A stretch of 64,000 bases of DNA. Origin: Nocardioides aurantiacus (GTDB taxonomy: Bacteria > Actinomycetota > Actinomycetes > Propionibacteriales > Nocardioidaceae). The position numbers were made by a program, and so were the translations under genes. The stretch spans positions 2,294,001 through 2,358,000 of the forward strand of contig NZ_RKHO01000001.1 in the NCBI RefSeq assembly GCF_003752505.1, in the 5' to 3' direction. Positions 19,500 through 27,888 of the stretch are shown here, in pieces. Under the pieces are notes generated by a model that was not told the DNA's origin, ran no database searches, and was given only the letters and a program-made list of their open reading frames with translations. Each line of letters begins with the position of its first letter. Position 1 is the first letter of the stretch.

Positions 19500-20591
19500 A
19501 TGTCCCGGTACCTGCCCGCACCCACCGGCGCCGTGCCGGCACCGGGCGAGCAGCGCCCGGGGCGGCTGCTGCCGCGCCTGACCAGCCTCCGGGCGCCCGC
19601 GGCCGTCGCGGTGTACGTCGTGCACCTCGAGGCCCACGGGGTCGCGTCCCTGCCGTGGGGCGTGTCGGCCGTGGGTGGGACGGGCGTGGCCTTCTTCTTC
19701 GTGCTGTCGGGCTTCGTCCTCGCGTGGGGCACGCGGCCCGGGTTGCCGGCCCGGACCTTCTACCGGCGTCGCCTGGCCCGCGTCTACCCGAGCGACCTCG
19801 CAACCCTGCTCGTGGCGATCGTCGTGCCGGTGGTCTCGGTCAACCGCGACGCCCGGGCTGCCGTCGCCAACGCCCTGATGCTGCAGGCCTGGTCCACCGA
19901 CAACGACGTCGTCTACGGCATGAACGGCGTCTCCTGGTCGCTGAGCTGCGAGGCCTTCTTCTACGCGCTGTTCCCGCTGGCGGTGGTCGTGGTGCGACGC
20001 CTCCCCCACCCGGTCGTGTGGACGCTGGTCGTCCTGGGGCTCCTGCTGGCCGTGGTCGCCTACCAGGTGGCTCCGGACCGCGCCGACCACCTGCCACCGG
20101 TCCGGGCCGCCGAGTTCGTCCTGGGACTGGTCGCCGGACTGTACTTCCGCGACGGGTGGCGCCCGCGGGTCCCGTCGGTCGTCGTCGGGGCGGCGCTGGC
20201 GCTCGGGGTGGTGCTGAGCACCTGGCTGGAGTCGCCGGTGTCCAACGTCGTGATGGCGGTGCCGTTCCTGCTGCTGGTGCTGCACGTCGCCCAGCGCGAC
20301 CTCACCGGGCGGCGCGGCGGGCTGACTAGCCGGGCGGCGGTGCTCGCCGGCGAGGTCTCCTTCGCCTTCTACCTCGTCCACGAGCTCGTCATCGTCAACC
20401 TGCTGCCCGTGCTGCCGGCCGACCCGGCGCTGCAGCTGCTGGTGATCTCGCCCGTGTGCGTCGCGGCCGCCGTCGCGCTCCACCTCGTGGTCGAGCGGCC
20501 CTGCCACCGGCTGCTGCGCGACCGGCCGGGCAGCCTGGCCCTCGCACCGACCGGCGGTGCTGCTGCGGCGGGCCTCGGCCCACGCCCCTAG
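19500..20591 (+). CDS. Acyltransferase-3 family membrane protein
   Basis: The 363-residue integral membrane protein has about ten helices and the acyltransferase-3 features LRAPAAVAVYVVHLEAHG (Arg and putative catalytic His), FFFVLSGFVLAWG and RRRLARVYP. The family O-acylates sugars or envelope glycans. It interrupts the egt operon on the opposite strand and is bracketed by copies of the egtC 3' end, so it looks acquired by insertion. Its TAG stop shares the palindrome CTAG (20588-20591) with the TAG stop of egtC. No ribosome-binding site is obvious before ATG 19500. Its substrate is unknown and a role in ergothioneine synthesis is unlikely. Confidence 0.87.
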   Translation: MSRYLPAPTGAVPAPGEQRPGRLLPRLTSLRAPAAVAVYVVHLEAHGVASLPWGVSAVGGTGVAFFFVLSGFVLAWGTRPGLPARTFYRRRLARVYPSDLATLLVAIVVPVVSVNRDARAAVANALMLQAWSTDNDVVYGMNGVSWSLSCEAFFYALFPLAVVVVRRLPHPVVWTLVVLGLLLAVVAYQVAPDRADHLPPVRAAEFVLGLVAGLYFRDGWRPRVPSVVVGAALALGVVLSTWLESPVSNVVMAVPFLLLVLHVAQRDLTGRRGGLTSRAAVLAGEVSFAFYLVHELVIVNLLPVLPADPALQLLVISPVCVAAAVALHLVVERPCHRLLRDRPGSLALAPTGGAAAAGLGPRP

Positions 20592-21280
20592 CGGTCGAGC
20601 GCGGTCACGACGACCCCGTCACGGGTCGCCTCGAGGTGGTGGTGGTCGGGCACGTCGACCCAGCCGGGGTCGTCGTCGAAGGGCTCGCTGGCCACCACGA
20701 CGCCGTCGTCGTCCAGGCGGTAGGACAGCCCGTCGCCCCAGGTGGTCGCGAGCACGCGCTGCCCGTCGAGCAGCAGCAGGCTCAGCCGTGCCGTCGGGTC
20801 GAGACCGGCCACCTCGACGACGGTGTCGGCCAGCCGGTCGACGCCGTGGGCGAGCACGTGCGCCGCCAGGACCGCCGCGTCGCACACCGACTCCGCCTCG
20901 GCGTACGACGGGAGGACGGAGCGCTCGACGCGGCCGTTGTGCGAGACCAGCCAGCGTCCGCCCGCGAACGGCGCCGCCGCGGACTCGTCGGTGGGCATGC
21001 CGGGCGTGGCCGACCGCACCGCGGCCAGCACCGAGCCGGAGGAGATCGTGGGGGCGACCGAGGCGAACGAGGCGTCGCTCCACAGCGGCCGGGACGAGCG
21101 CCAGCGGGCGGGCTCCGCGCGACCGGGCACGTGGAAGCCCACGCCCCAGCCGTCGGCGTTCATCGTGCCGTGCGACTGGCGCCGCGGGTGGTGGCTCTGC
21201 TGGAGCAGGCCGTGCTCGGGGGCGAGCACGAGCGCGTCGAGGGTGCGTGGCTCACCGAGCCACGCGAGGTGCCGGCACAC
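20588..21280 (-). CDS. egtC: Gamma-glutamyl-hercynylcysteine sulfoxide hydrolase EgtC
   Basis: The 230-residue protein is a class II glutamine amidotransferase-type hydrolase. It begins (M)CRHLAWLG, where Cys2 becomes the N-terminal nucleophile, and contains HGTMNADGWGVGF and LVSHNGRVE as in EgtC/YafJ. It removes glutamate from gamma-glutamyl-hercynylcysteine sulfoxide. GTG 21278-21280 follows the egtB stop directly. The C-terminus HHHLEATRDGVVVTALDR is repeated, slightly changed, next to egtD; the present 3' end may be the copied or the imported version. Confidence 0.93.
   Translation of the reverse strand: MCRHLAWLGEPRTLDALVLAPEHGLLQQSHHPRRQSHGTMNADGWGVGFHVPGRAEPARWRSSRPLWSDASFASVAPTISSGSVLAAVRSATPGMPTDESAAAPFAGGRWLVSHNGRVERSVLPSYAEAESVCDAAVLAAHVLAHGVDRLADTVVEVAGLDPTARLSLLLLDGQRVLATTWGDGLSYRLDDDGVVVASEPFDDDPGWVDVPDHHHLEATRDGVVVTALDR
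20603..20645 (+). repeat. Direct repeat copy 2, within egtC 3' end
   Basis: Partner of 19219-19261, 42 of 43 bases identical, inside the last codons of intact egtC. Confidence 0.88.
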
Positions 21281-22645
21281 TCAGGCGCCCCCCTCGGGAC
21301 GGTCGGCGCCCTCGACGTCCCACGCCAGGCGCAGGCCGGTGAAGATCTGCCGCCGCACCGGGTGGTCCCAGTTGCGGAACGACGGGCGCACCGCGCCCTC
21401 CCCCACGGCCCAGGAGCCGCCGCGCAGCACGCGGTAGTCGCCGCCGAAGAAGGGGGCGCTGTACTGCGCGTAGAGCATCGGCTCGAAGCCGGGCCAGGGC
21501 TCGAAGGACGAGGACGTCCACTCCCACACCTCGCCCATCAGCTGCTCCACGCCGTAGGCCGAGGCGCCGCCGGGGTAGGCGCCCACGGGAGCCGGACGCA
21601 GCGCCTCGCCGCCGAGGTTGGCCAGCTCGCGGGTCCATGCCGAGTCGCCCCACGGCCAGCGGCGCCGACGACCCAGCGCGGGGTCCCAGGTGCAGGCCTT
21701 CTCCCACTCCTGCTCGGTGGGGAGCCGGGCGCCGGCCCAGGCGGCGTACGCCTCGGCCTCGAAGAACGAGACGTGCTGCACGGGCTCGTCGGGCACGAGC
21801 TCCTCGTGGTGGCCGAAGCGGCGCCGGGAGCCGTCGCCGGCCCAGAACAGCGGGCGCTCCAGCCCGGCCTCCTGGCGGTGGGCCCAGCCGCGGGCCGACC
21901 ACCAGCGGGGCTCGGCGTAGCCACCGGCGTCGACGAAGCGCTGCCACTCGGCGTTGGTGACCGGCACCCGGCCGATCCGGAACGCCGGCAGGTCGACCAC
22001 GTGGGCCGGACGCTCGTTGTCGAGCGACCAGGGCTCGGCGTGGCCGTCGACGCCGAGCTCGAACGGCCCGGCGGGCACCAGCACGGCGTCGTGCGGCACG
22101 TCGCGGCCGGGCGGCAGCGGCGTGCCGGCCCCGAGCAGCGGGGCGCCGTCGCGGAGCTGGTGGGTGGCGAGCATCGTCTCGACGTGCTGCTGCTCGTGCT
22201 GCAGCACCATGTGGGTCGGGAACAGTGCCTTCGCGGAGTCGTCGGGCACCCGCTCCAGGCCGCCCACGACCCGGCTGCGGACGTCGGCGAGGTAGCGGCG
22301 GGCCTCGGCGGGCCCGAGCAGCGGCAGCGAGACGCGCGAGGCGCGTGGGTGCTCGAAGGCGTCGTAGAGCTGCTCGACACGGCACGACAGCAGCCCCTGG
22401 GCCGCGCTGTCGCCGCCCCGCAGCAGCCAGAGGTCCTCCTGCTGGCCGATGTGGGCGAGGTCCCACACGAGCGGGCTCATCAGCGGGCTGTGCTGCGCGG
22501 TCAGCTCGGGCTCGTCGACGTCGGTGAGCACGAGCGTGCGCCGGCGCGCCTCGTCGAGCGCCCGGGCCGCGGCCTCGCGGCCGCCGGGCACCTCGGCCGG
22601 CGAGGTGGTGGTCAGGGTGGTCCGGGTGGTCCGGGGCTCAGGCAC
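21281..22645 (-). CDS. egtB: Hercynine oxygenase EgtB
   Basis: The 454-residue protein is the non-haem iron sulfoxide synthase that joins gamma-glutamylcysteine to hercynine. The N-terminal DinB-like domain shows the iron ligands His in [10 protein letters not shown] and HEQQHVE. The C-terminal FGE-sulfatase domain has [23 protein letters not shown] and RLAWD. GTG 22643-22645 overlaps the egtA stop by 8 bp, and the TGA directly abuts the egtC start, so the A-B-C genes are tightly coupled. Confidence 0.94.
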   Translation of the reverse strand: MPEPRTTRTTLTTTSPAEVPGGREAAARALDEARRRTLVLTDVDEPELTAQHSPLMSPLVWDLAHIGQQEDLWLLRGGDSAAQGLLSCRVEQLYDAFEHPRASRVSLPLLGPAEARRYLADVRSRVVGGLERVPDDSAKALFPTHMVLQHEQQHVETMLATHQLRDGAPLLGAGTPLPPGRDVPHDAVLVPAGPFELGVDGHAEPWSLDNERPAHVVDLPAFRIGRVPVTNAEWQRFVDAGGYAEPRWWSARGWAHRQEAGLERPLFWAGDGSRRRFGHHEELVPDEPVQHVSFFEAEAYAAWAGARLPTEQEWEKACTWDPALGRRRRWPWGDSAWTRELANLGGEALRPAPVGAYPGGASAYGVEQLMGEVWEWTSSSFEPWPGFEPMLYAQYSAPFFGGDYRVLRGGSWAVGEGAVRPSFRNWDHPVRRQIFTGLRLAWDVEGADRPEGGA

Positions 22646-23999
22646 GGGCCTCCTCCAGCAGCACGGCCAGCGGGCCGACGGCGTCGATGCGGTCGCGCAG
22701 CTCCTGGGCGGGGCTGCTGCCGCGGGCGAACAGGTCGTGCAGGGCCACCAGCTCGCTGCGCAGCTCGACCGGGCCGCGGCTCAGTGCCAGCTCGACGCAG
22801 CCCAGCACCGCGCGGCGCGCCGCCGGGTCGGCCAGGCCCTCGCGGGCCGCGGTCTCCCAGCGGTCGTGGACCGGCGCGACGATCTCGGCGGCCAGGTCGG
22901 CGGCCACCGGGTCGTCGACCAGCGTCACGGTCAGCGCCGTCATCGCGGGCCACCAGCGGTCGGGCAGCGCGTCGAGGCAGCGCAGCTCGAGGTAGCCGCG
23001 CGGGCGGACCGGCGGGAACAGCGTGGTCAGGTGGTAGTCGAGGTCGGCCTGCACCGCGGGCCGCGAGAACAGCGCGTCGCCGCTCAACCAGTCACGGAAG
23101 CGCACCCGCTCGGTCACCGGTCGCAGCACGCCGTCGTCGAGGACCAGCATCACCGGCGCGTCCAGGGCGTACGCCGCCCACGCGGCCGCCGGCGGGCCGG
23201 AGGGGAACGGGTCGCTGCGACCGTGGTCGATGCCCTGCCACACCCCCTGGCGCATCGAGTGCCAGCCGCTGGCCTCGCCGGCGAGGTAGGGCGAGGTGGA
23301 GGACGCGGCGACCAGCACCGGCACCATCGCGCGCAGGTGGGCCATCCGCGAGGACCACTCGGCCTCGGGTCCGGCGTCGAGGTTGACCTGCAGCGCGGCG
23401 GTGGCGCTCATCATCGCCTTGCCGGCCCCCGCGCAGCCGAGGGCGTCGAAGTGGCGCTCCATCGCGCTGTAGCGCGGGGCGGGGTTGACGCGGCGCACGG
23501 GACGGGCGGGGTCGGTGCCGAGGGGCGCGGCCCCGAAGCCGGCGGCGGCCAGGCCGCGGCGCAGGTGGTCGCGGTCGATGCCGAGCGCGGCGATCGAGAG
23601 CACGACGTCGTCGGCGGGCGGGGTCGAGAGCTCGACCTGCCCACCGGGCTCGACGGTGACCGAGCTGCCCATCGGCAGGGCGGGCAGGTCGTGGACGAGC
23701 CGGCGCACCTCGTCCCAGATGGGCCGGCGCCCGGGGCGCTCGAGGTCGACGAGGTGCATCTCGAGCTCGAGCCCGACGCGGCCGCCGCCCTCGTGGCCCG
23801 GCGGCGTCTCGCGCAGGGCGGTGGCGGCGACGTGCTCCTCGGCGGCGGCGACGGGGTCCGCCGCGCGGAGCAGCGGGTCGCTGGAGGCATCGGGGAGCCG
23901 ACGGCGGGCGAGGACCGAGGGGGCGTCCCCGTCCCGGTCGGTGGTGGTCCCGGTGGTCTGCGCGGTGAGGCCCCCGGGGCGGGTCTCGTGGCTGGTCAT
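22638..23999 (-). CDS. egtA: Ergothioneine-type glutamate-cysteine ligase EgtA
   Basis: The 453-residue protein belongs to the GCS2/EgtA carboxylate-amine ligases and should make gamma-glutamylcysteine, the sulfur donor for EgtB. Visible are [18 protein letters not shown], the glutamate/metal-binding [13 protein letters not shown] and [13 protein letters not shown]. It is the first gene of the egtABC unit; GGAGGGG sits eight bases before ATG 23997-23999. The 164 bp before it, towards egtE, hold the promoter but no motif I trust. Confidence 0.92.
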   Translation of the reverse strand: MTSHETRPGGLTAQTTGTTTDRDGDAPSVLARRRLPDASSDPLLRAADPVAAAEEHVAATALRETPPGHEGGGRVGLELEMHLVDLERPGRRPIWDEVRRLVHDLPALPMGSSVTVEPGGQVELSTPPADDVVLSIAALGIDRDHLRRGLAAAGFGAAPLGTDPARPVRRVNPAPRYSAMERHFDALGCAGAGKAMMSATAALQVNLDAGPEAEWSSRMAHLRAMVPVLVAASSTSPYLAGEASGWHSMRQGVWQGIDHGRSDPFPSGPPAAAWAAYALDAPVMLVLDDGVLRPVTERVRFRDWLSGDALFSRPAVQADLDYHLTTLFPPVRPRGYLELRCLDALPDRWWPAMTALTVTLVDDPVAADLAAEIVAPVHDRWETAAREGLADPAARRAVLGCVELALSRGPVELRSELVALHDLFARGSSPAQELRDRIDAVGPLAVLLEEARA

Positions 24000-24163
24000 C
24001 GGTGCTGCCCCTCCTGGTCCGGACCGGTCGCCTCGTGCGACCGCGGGTCGGTGCGGGGCCGGCCGCGGGGGCCGTCCTCGTCAGCGGCTGCCAGTCGTGC
24101 CGGAGCAGCCGTCCCTCAACACAAGCACACGGGACCCGCCGGTCCAAGTGGCCACCCGGGCGT

Positions 24164-25303
24164 TCACCCCGCGGCCGCGACCAGGCCGCGGACGAGCGCG
24201 TCGAGGTCGTCGCCGACCACGTCCACGTGCGGACTGACGCGCAGGCTGCCCGGGTCGTGCTCCCCCACCTCGCCGGGCGCGCGCCACGGCAGGCACAGGG
24301 TGGTCAGCACCCCGGCGGCGAGCAGGCCGGCCCGGACCCGGGCCGGATCCTGCCCGGCGGTCGGCGCCACGGACGTGATCGCGGCCGCGGGCGCGTCGGG
24401 CCCCACCACGCGCCAGCCCGGGACCTCGGCCACCCGGTCGCGGACCTCCTGGCCCACCTCGACGAGCCGTGCTGCGACGGCCTCCGGGCCGACGGCCAGC
24501 AGCTCGGCCGCCGCGAGGCCGAGGCCCAGCCGACCGGCGACGTGCGCCTCGTCGGACTCCAGCAGCGCGACCGGTCCCGTGTCCGGGTGCTTGGCGCGCG
24601 CCGGCACCCGCAACCGGTCGTGGTGCCCCGACGCGACCCCGACCAGGCCGACGCCGCGCGGACCGGTGAGCCACTTGCGGCTGGTGGCCACCACGGCGTC
24701 CGCGCCGGTGTCCGCGTCGACGTGACCCAGGCCCTGCGCGACGTCGACCCACAGCGGCACGCCGTGGCGGCGGGCCACCGCCGCGAGCTCCCGGGCGGGC
24801 TGCACCAGCCCACGGTGGGCGGCGACGAGATCCAGCAGCACCAGGTCGGGCGGGTCCGTCGTGAGGGCGCCGTCGAGCAGGTCGGGCGTCAGCACGCCGA
24901 CCCCGTCGACGGGCAGCGGGACGGGGAGGTGTCCGCGGCGGCGTACGAGCTCGACGTTGGGGCCCCACGCCGACGGCGGCACGCCCACCCGCGACCCCGC
25001 GGGCAGCGGCCAGACGTCGAGCAGCACGTCCAGGGCGGCCGTCGCGCTCTCGACGAACGCCAGGTCGCCCGCCCCGAGGCCCAGCAACCGGCCCAGGTCG
25101 GCGCGCGCCCGGTCCAGGGCGGGAGCCGCCTGGTCGGCCGCGACGTAGCCGCCCACCTGGGCCTCGAGGAGCAGGTGGTCGCCGACCGCCTCCAGCACGG
25201 CGTACGACGACCGCCCGGCCGACGCGCTGTCGAGGTGCACCAGCCGGGTCGGTGGGCGTGCCTCGCGCCAGACGGCCCAGGGGTCGGTGGTCGCGTTCGT
25301 CAC
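24164..25303 (-). CDS. egtE: Ergothioneine C-S lyase EgtE (PLP enzyme)
   Basis: The 379-residue protein is a fold-type I PLP enzyme of the class V aminotransferase/cysteine-desulfurase group. The Schiff-base lysine is in TSRKWLTGPRG and the cofactor-binding Asp in LWVDVAQGLGH. It would cleave hercynylcysteine sulfoxide to ergothioneine. It lies just upstream of egtA on the same strand with 164 bp between, so probably a separate transcript. GTG 25301-25303 is preferred over GTG 25307-25309 because CAGGTT (25310-25315) lies six bases before it. Confidence 0.87.
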   Translation of the reverse strand: MTNATTDPWAVWREARPPTRLVHLDSASAGRSSYAVLEAVGDHLLLEAQVGGYVAADQAAPALDRARADLGRLLGLGAGDLAFVESATAALDVLLDVWPLPAGSRVGVPPSAWGPNVELVRRRGHLPVPLPVDGVGVLTPDLLDGALTTDPPDLVLLDLVAAHRGLVQPARELAAVARRHGVPLWVDVAQGLGHVDADTGADAVVATSRKWLTGPRGVGLVGVASGHHDRLRVPARAKHPDTGPVALLESDEAHVAGRLGLGLAAAELLAVGPEAVAARLVEVGQEVRDRVAEVPGWRVVGPDAPAAAITSVAPTAGQDPARVRAGLLAAGVLTTLCLPWRAPGEVGEHDPGSLRVSPHVDVVGDDLDALVRGLVAAAG

Positions 25304-25309
25304 GGGCAC

Positions 25310-25315
25310 AACCTG
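25310..25315 (-). promoter_or_regulatory. -10-like CAGGTT for egtE
   Basis: Six bases before GTG 25303 on the minus strand; decides between two candidate starts six bases apart. Confidence 0.35.
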
Positions 25316-25407
25316 CCACGCACGGACGGACCTCGGGACACCAGCGTCGTCCCGGCGGCGTGGTGGCGACGCTCACGTCCCGAGGGTCGCGGGCAGACGT
25401 CGCGACG

Positions 25408-25449
25408 CACGACAACCCCCGGTCGCGCGTGCGACCGGGGGCTGTCGTG
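25408..25449 (-). terminator. Terminator hairpin after the secreted protein gene
   Basis: 19-base arms (25408-25426 and 25431-25449) with a 4-base loop and a single non-Watson-Crick pair, which is a G-U wobble on the minus-strand RNA. It lies 6 bp after the stop of the gene ending at 25456. Confidence 0.75.
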
Positions 25450-25455
25450 GCGGGG

Positions 25456-26175
25456 CTACCTGGCGGAGGCGAAGGAGCTGACGCAGTCGCCCTGGTTGCG
25501 GAAGACGGGCTTGGTGCTGGTCGCCCAGCCGCCGTCCTTGCACTCCTGCGCGGACCTCAGCACGACCGCGTTCGCGAAGGTGTAGCGGGTGTCGGCGAAG
25601 CGGATCGCGTCCAGGACCCCGTCGCCCTTGACGCCGGAGCCGAGCGAGAAGCCGAAGGCCGCGACCTGGGCGTCCGGGAAGGCCGCCCGCCACTGGTCGA
25701 GGGTGCCGTGGTTGGCGCTGCCGGAGCCGGGTGCGTGGGAGGGGGCGCCGTCCTTGACGAACTGCTCGGCCCCGTTGTTCAGCCACCAGTCGTTGCCGTA
25801 GACACCGGGCTCGCCGATCAGGATGCCGTCGGGGGTGCCGTCGAGGTCGAAGTCCACGACCAGCTGGGCACCCGGCACCCCGCCGCCCGAGGTGTTCGTG
25901 AAGTCCAGGGTCGGCTCGCCGGCGGCGGCCAGCGGGGTCGCGGTCGCGACGTACTCCGCGACCTTGTCGGTCGAGGTGCTGCCCGTGGTCCGGATCTGCA
26001 GACCCGTGCCGACGACCTGGTAGCTCCCGGTGGCGCGGGTGTCGGAGAGGGACCGGACGACGTCGTCGGGGACGGTGATGGTGCCGGAGGTCGCCCCGAG
26101 TGCGGGCGCGGTGACGAGGGCGGCGGTGAGACCGGCGAGGACCGCGGTGAGGCGGCGGGCGTGACGCAGTGACAT
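25456..26175 (-). CDS. Secreted protein with C-terminal Cys-pair (CK-GGW-NQGxC) motif
   Basis: The 239-residue protein has a Sec signal peptide (basic MSLRHARR, hydrophobic core, likely cleavage after ALG at 27). The mature part is beta-rich with VVDFDLDGTPDGILIGEPG, reminiscent of calcium-binding FG-GAP-type loops, and VYGNDWWLNNGAEQFVKDG. It ends with CKDGGW, then NQGDCVSSF: two Cys about 20 residues apart in a motif I recognise at the C-terminus of many secreted bacterial proteins of unknown role. No enzyme motif is seen. It stands alone between egtE and the amidotransferase gene, with its own terminator. Function unknown. Confidence 0.8.
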   Translation of the reverse strand: MSLRHARRLTAVLAGLTAALVTAPALGATSGTITVPDDVVRSLSDTRATGSYQVVGTGLQIRTTGSTSTDKVAEYVATATPLAAAGEPTLDFTNTSGGGVPGAQLVVDFDLDGTPDGILIGEPGVYGNDWWLNNGAEQFVKDGAPSHAPGSGSANHGTLDQWRAAFPDAQVAAFGFSLGSGVKGDGVLDAIRFADTRYTFANAVVLRSAQECKDGGWATSTKPVFRNQGDCVSSFASAR

Positions 26176-26337
26176 GGAGTCCCCTGGGATCGGCTCCCTG
26201 CGGCCGGGCCGCGACCGGGTGCCGTCACCCGAGAGAGCCCTCGGAGCCTGTCGCGCACCGTTGGTCCCGACAACCAGATCGGTCCGGTGCTCCCGCCAGC
26301 TGGGACCCAGGCGTGAGACGGACCAGACCGCGCCCGG
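26176..26337. other. 162-bp leader/intergenic region
   Basis: No gene. Several short GC-rich inverted segments are present (for example GGTCCG at 26281-26286 with CGGACC at 26319-26324). I could not match a known riboswitch with confidence. Confidence 0.3.
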
Positions 26338-27048
26338 TCACGCCGGCGTGGCGGCCTCGACGAGCCCACGGAACAGCTCGGCGTCGCCGTGGACCTCGGG
26401 GTGCCACTGCACCCCGAGCCAGAAGCCCTCGCCCGGGCGCTCGAGCGCCTCGACGGTGCCGTCGTCGGCCCAGGCGACCGGGGTGAGCCCGGGGTGGGTG
26501 GCCACGGCCTGGTGGTGGTGGCACCGTACGCCGGTCCGCTCGGCGCCCAGCAGGTCCGCGAGCCGGCTCCCGGGCTGCAGCCGCACCTCGACCGCGCCGA
26601 AGCCGTCGCCTCCCGGGTCGTGCACCGGCGTGCCGGTGACCTCCGGCAGGTGCTGCACCAGCGACCCGCCGGCCGCCACGGACATCACCTGCATGCCCCG
26701 GCAGACCCCGAGGACGGGCAGGCCCCGCTCCTGCGCCGCCGCCAGCAGGGCCAGCTCCCAGGCGTCGCGGTCGCGGCGGGGCGGACCGGTCGCCGGGTGC
26801 GGCACCTGGTCGTACAGGGTCGGCTCGACGTCGGCGCCGCCGGACACCACCAGGGCGTCCAGCCTTGCCACGACGACCTCGGCCGCCGCGGCGTACGGCA
26901 GCGTGGGCGGGAGCAGCACCGGCACGCCCCCCGCCACCTCGACCGCGCGGGCGTAGGAGGAGGGGAGCAGGTCGGCGGACTGGTCCCAGACCCCCCACCG
27001 CGCGGGTTCGCGGTAGGTGGTGAGACCGACGAGCGGCGCGGTCGTCAT
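26338..27048 (-). CDS. Gamma-glutamyl-gamma-aminobutyrate hydrolase family protein (PuuD-like)
   Basis: The 236-residue protein is a class I glutamine amidotransferase-like hydrolase (peptidase C26): nucleophile Cys in LGVCRGMQVMSVAAGG near residue 119 and the His-Glu pair in QWHPEVHG. In the Puu pathway such enzymes release GABA from gamma-glutamyl-GABA. ATG 27046-27048 overlaps the SDR stop as TGATG, so it is the last gene of the operon GS-like, ALDH, SDR, amidotransferase. Substrate assignment rests on this context; other gamma-glutamyl amides are possible. Confidence 0.88.
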   Translation of the reverse strand: MTTAPLVGLTTYREPARWGVWDQSADLLPSSYARAVEVAGGVPVLLPPTLPYAAAAEVVVARLDALVVSGGADVEPTLYDQVPHPATGPPRRDRDAWELALLAAAQERGLPVLGVCRGMQVMSVAAGGSLVQHLPEVTGTPVHDPGGDGFGAVEVRLQPGSRLADLLGAERTGVRCHHHQAVATHPGLTPVAWADDGTVEALERPGEGFWLGVQWHPEVHGDAELFRGLVEAATPA

Positions 27049-27827
27049 CACACGGGCGTGACGTAGGCCCCGCTGATGCCGCCGTCCACGAGGAACGTCG
27101 AGGCGGTCATGAAGCTGGACTCGTCGGAGGCGAGGAAGAGCACGGCGTTGGCCATCTCCTCGGGCTCGCCGAACCGGCCCATCGGCACGTGCACCAGCCG
27201 GCGCGCGGCGCGCTCGGCGTCGCTGGCGAACAGCTCCTGCAGCAGCGGGGTGTTGACCGGACCGGGGCACAGCGCGTTGACGCGGACGCCCTGGCGGGCG
27301 AACTGCACGCCGAGCTCACGGCTCATCGAGAGCACACCACCCTTGGAGGCGGAGTAGGAGATCTGGCTGGTGGCCGCGCCCATGACCGCGACGAACGACG
27401 CGGTGTTGATGATCGAGCCCTTGCCCTGCTCGATCATGTGGGGCAGCGCCGCCTTGCAGCACAGGTAGACGCTGGTGAGGTTGACCTCCTGGACCTTGCG
27501 CCAGGCCTCGAGGTCGGTGGTGAGGATCGAGTCGTCCTCCGGCGGGGAGATGCCCGCGTTGTTGAAGGCGACGTCGACCGAGCCGTAGGTGTCCTTGGCC
27601 GTCTGGAACAGCGCGTCGACCTGCTCGGCGTCGGTGACGTCGACGTGCACGAAGCTCAGCAGGTCGGTGCCGCCGAGCTGGCCCACGACCTCGTGGCCGC
27701 GCTGGTCGTCGAGGTCGCCGATGACGACCTTCGCACCCTCCTCGACGAACCGCTTCACGGTCGCCAGGCCGATGCCGCTGCAGCCGCCGGTGACGACGGC
27801 GACCTTGCCGTCGAGACGTCCCGCCAT
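27048..27827 (-). CDS. SDR-family NAD(P)-dependent oxidoreductase
   Basis: The 259-residue classical short-chain dehydrogenase has the cofactor motif TGGCSGIGLA at 13-22, NNAG in AFNNAGIS, the catalytic Ser of NTASFVAV and YSASKGG with Tyr and Lys, and the C-terminal FLVDGGISGAYVTPV. Asp in IGDLDDQ after the second strand suggests NAD preference. The dehydrogenase family is certain, the substrate is not; within this operon it may act on an alcohol or amine-derived carbonyl intermediate. No PuuB-type oxidase is present, so it may cover that step (inference). Confidence 0.88.
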   Translation of the reverse strand: MAGRLDGKVAVVTGGCSGIGLATVKRFVEEGAKVVIGDLDDQRGHEVVGQLGGTDLLSFVHVDVTDAEQVDALFQTAKDTYGSVDVAFNNAGISPPEDDSILTTDLEAWRKVQEVNLTSVYLCCKAALPHMIEQGKGSIINTASFVAVMGAATSQISYSASKGGVLSMSRELGVQFARQGVRVNALCPGPVNTPLLQELFASDAERAARRLVHVPMGRFGEPEEMANAVLFLASDESSFMTASTFLVDGGISGAYVTPV

Positions 27828-27867
27828 GTGGTGCTCCTCCCCCGACCGTCCCCGGTCGAGTCTCGTG

Positions 27868-27886
27868 GACCCCTCGCAGAGGGGTC
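27868..27886 (-). terminator. Intra-operon hairpin between ALDH and SDR genes
   Basis: 7-bp stem (27868-27874 with 27880-27886) and 5-base loop starting 2 bp after the ALDH stop. It may trim or attenuate transcription into the SDR and amidotransferase genes. Confidence 0.35.
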
Positions 27887-27888
27887 GG

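Noticed and set aside
26176-26337. Structured leader resembling a c-di-AMP or c-di-GMP riboswitch before the secreted protein
   Set aside because: Short inverted segments exist, but I could not match the conserved core of either class; a covariance-model search would be needed.
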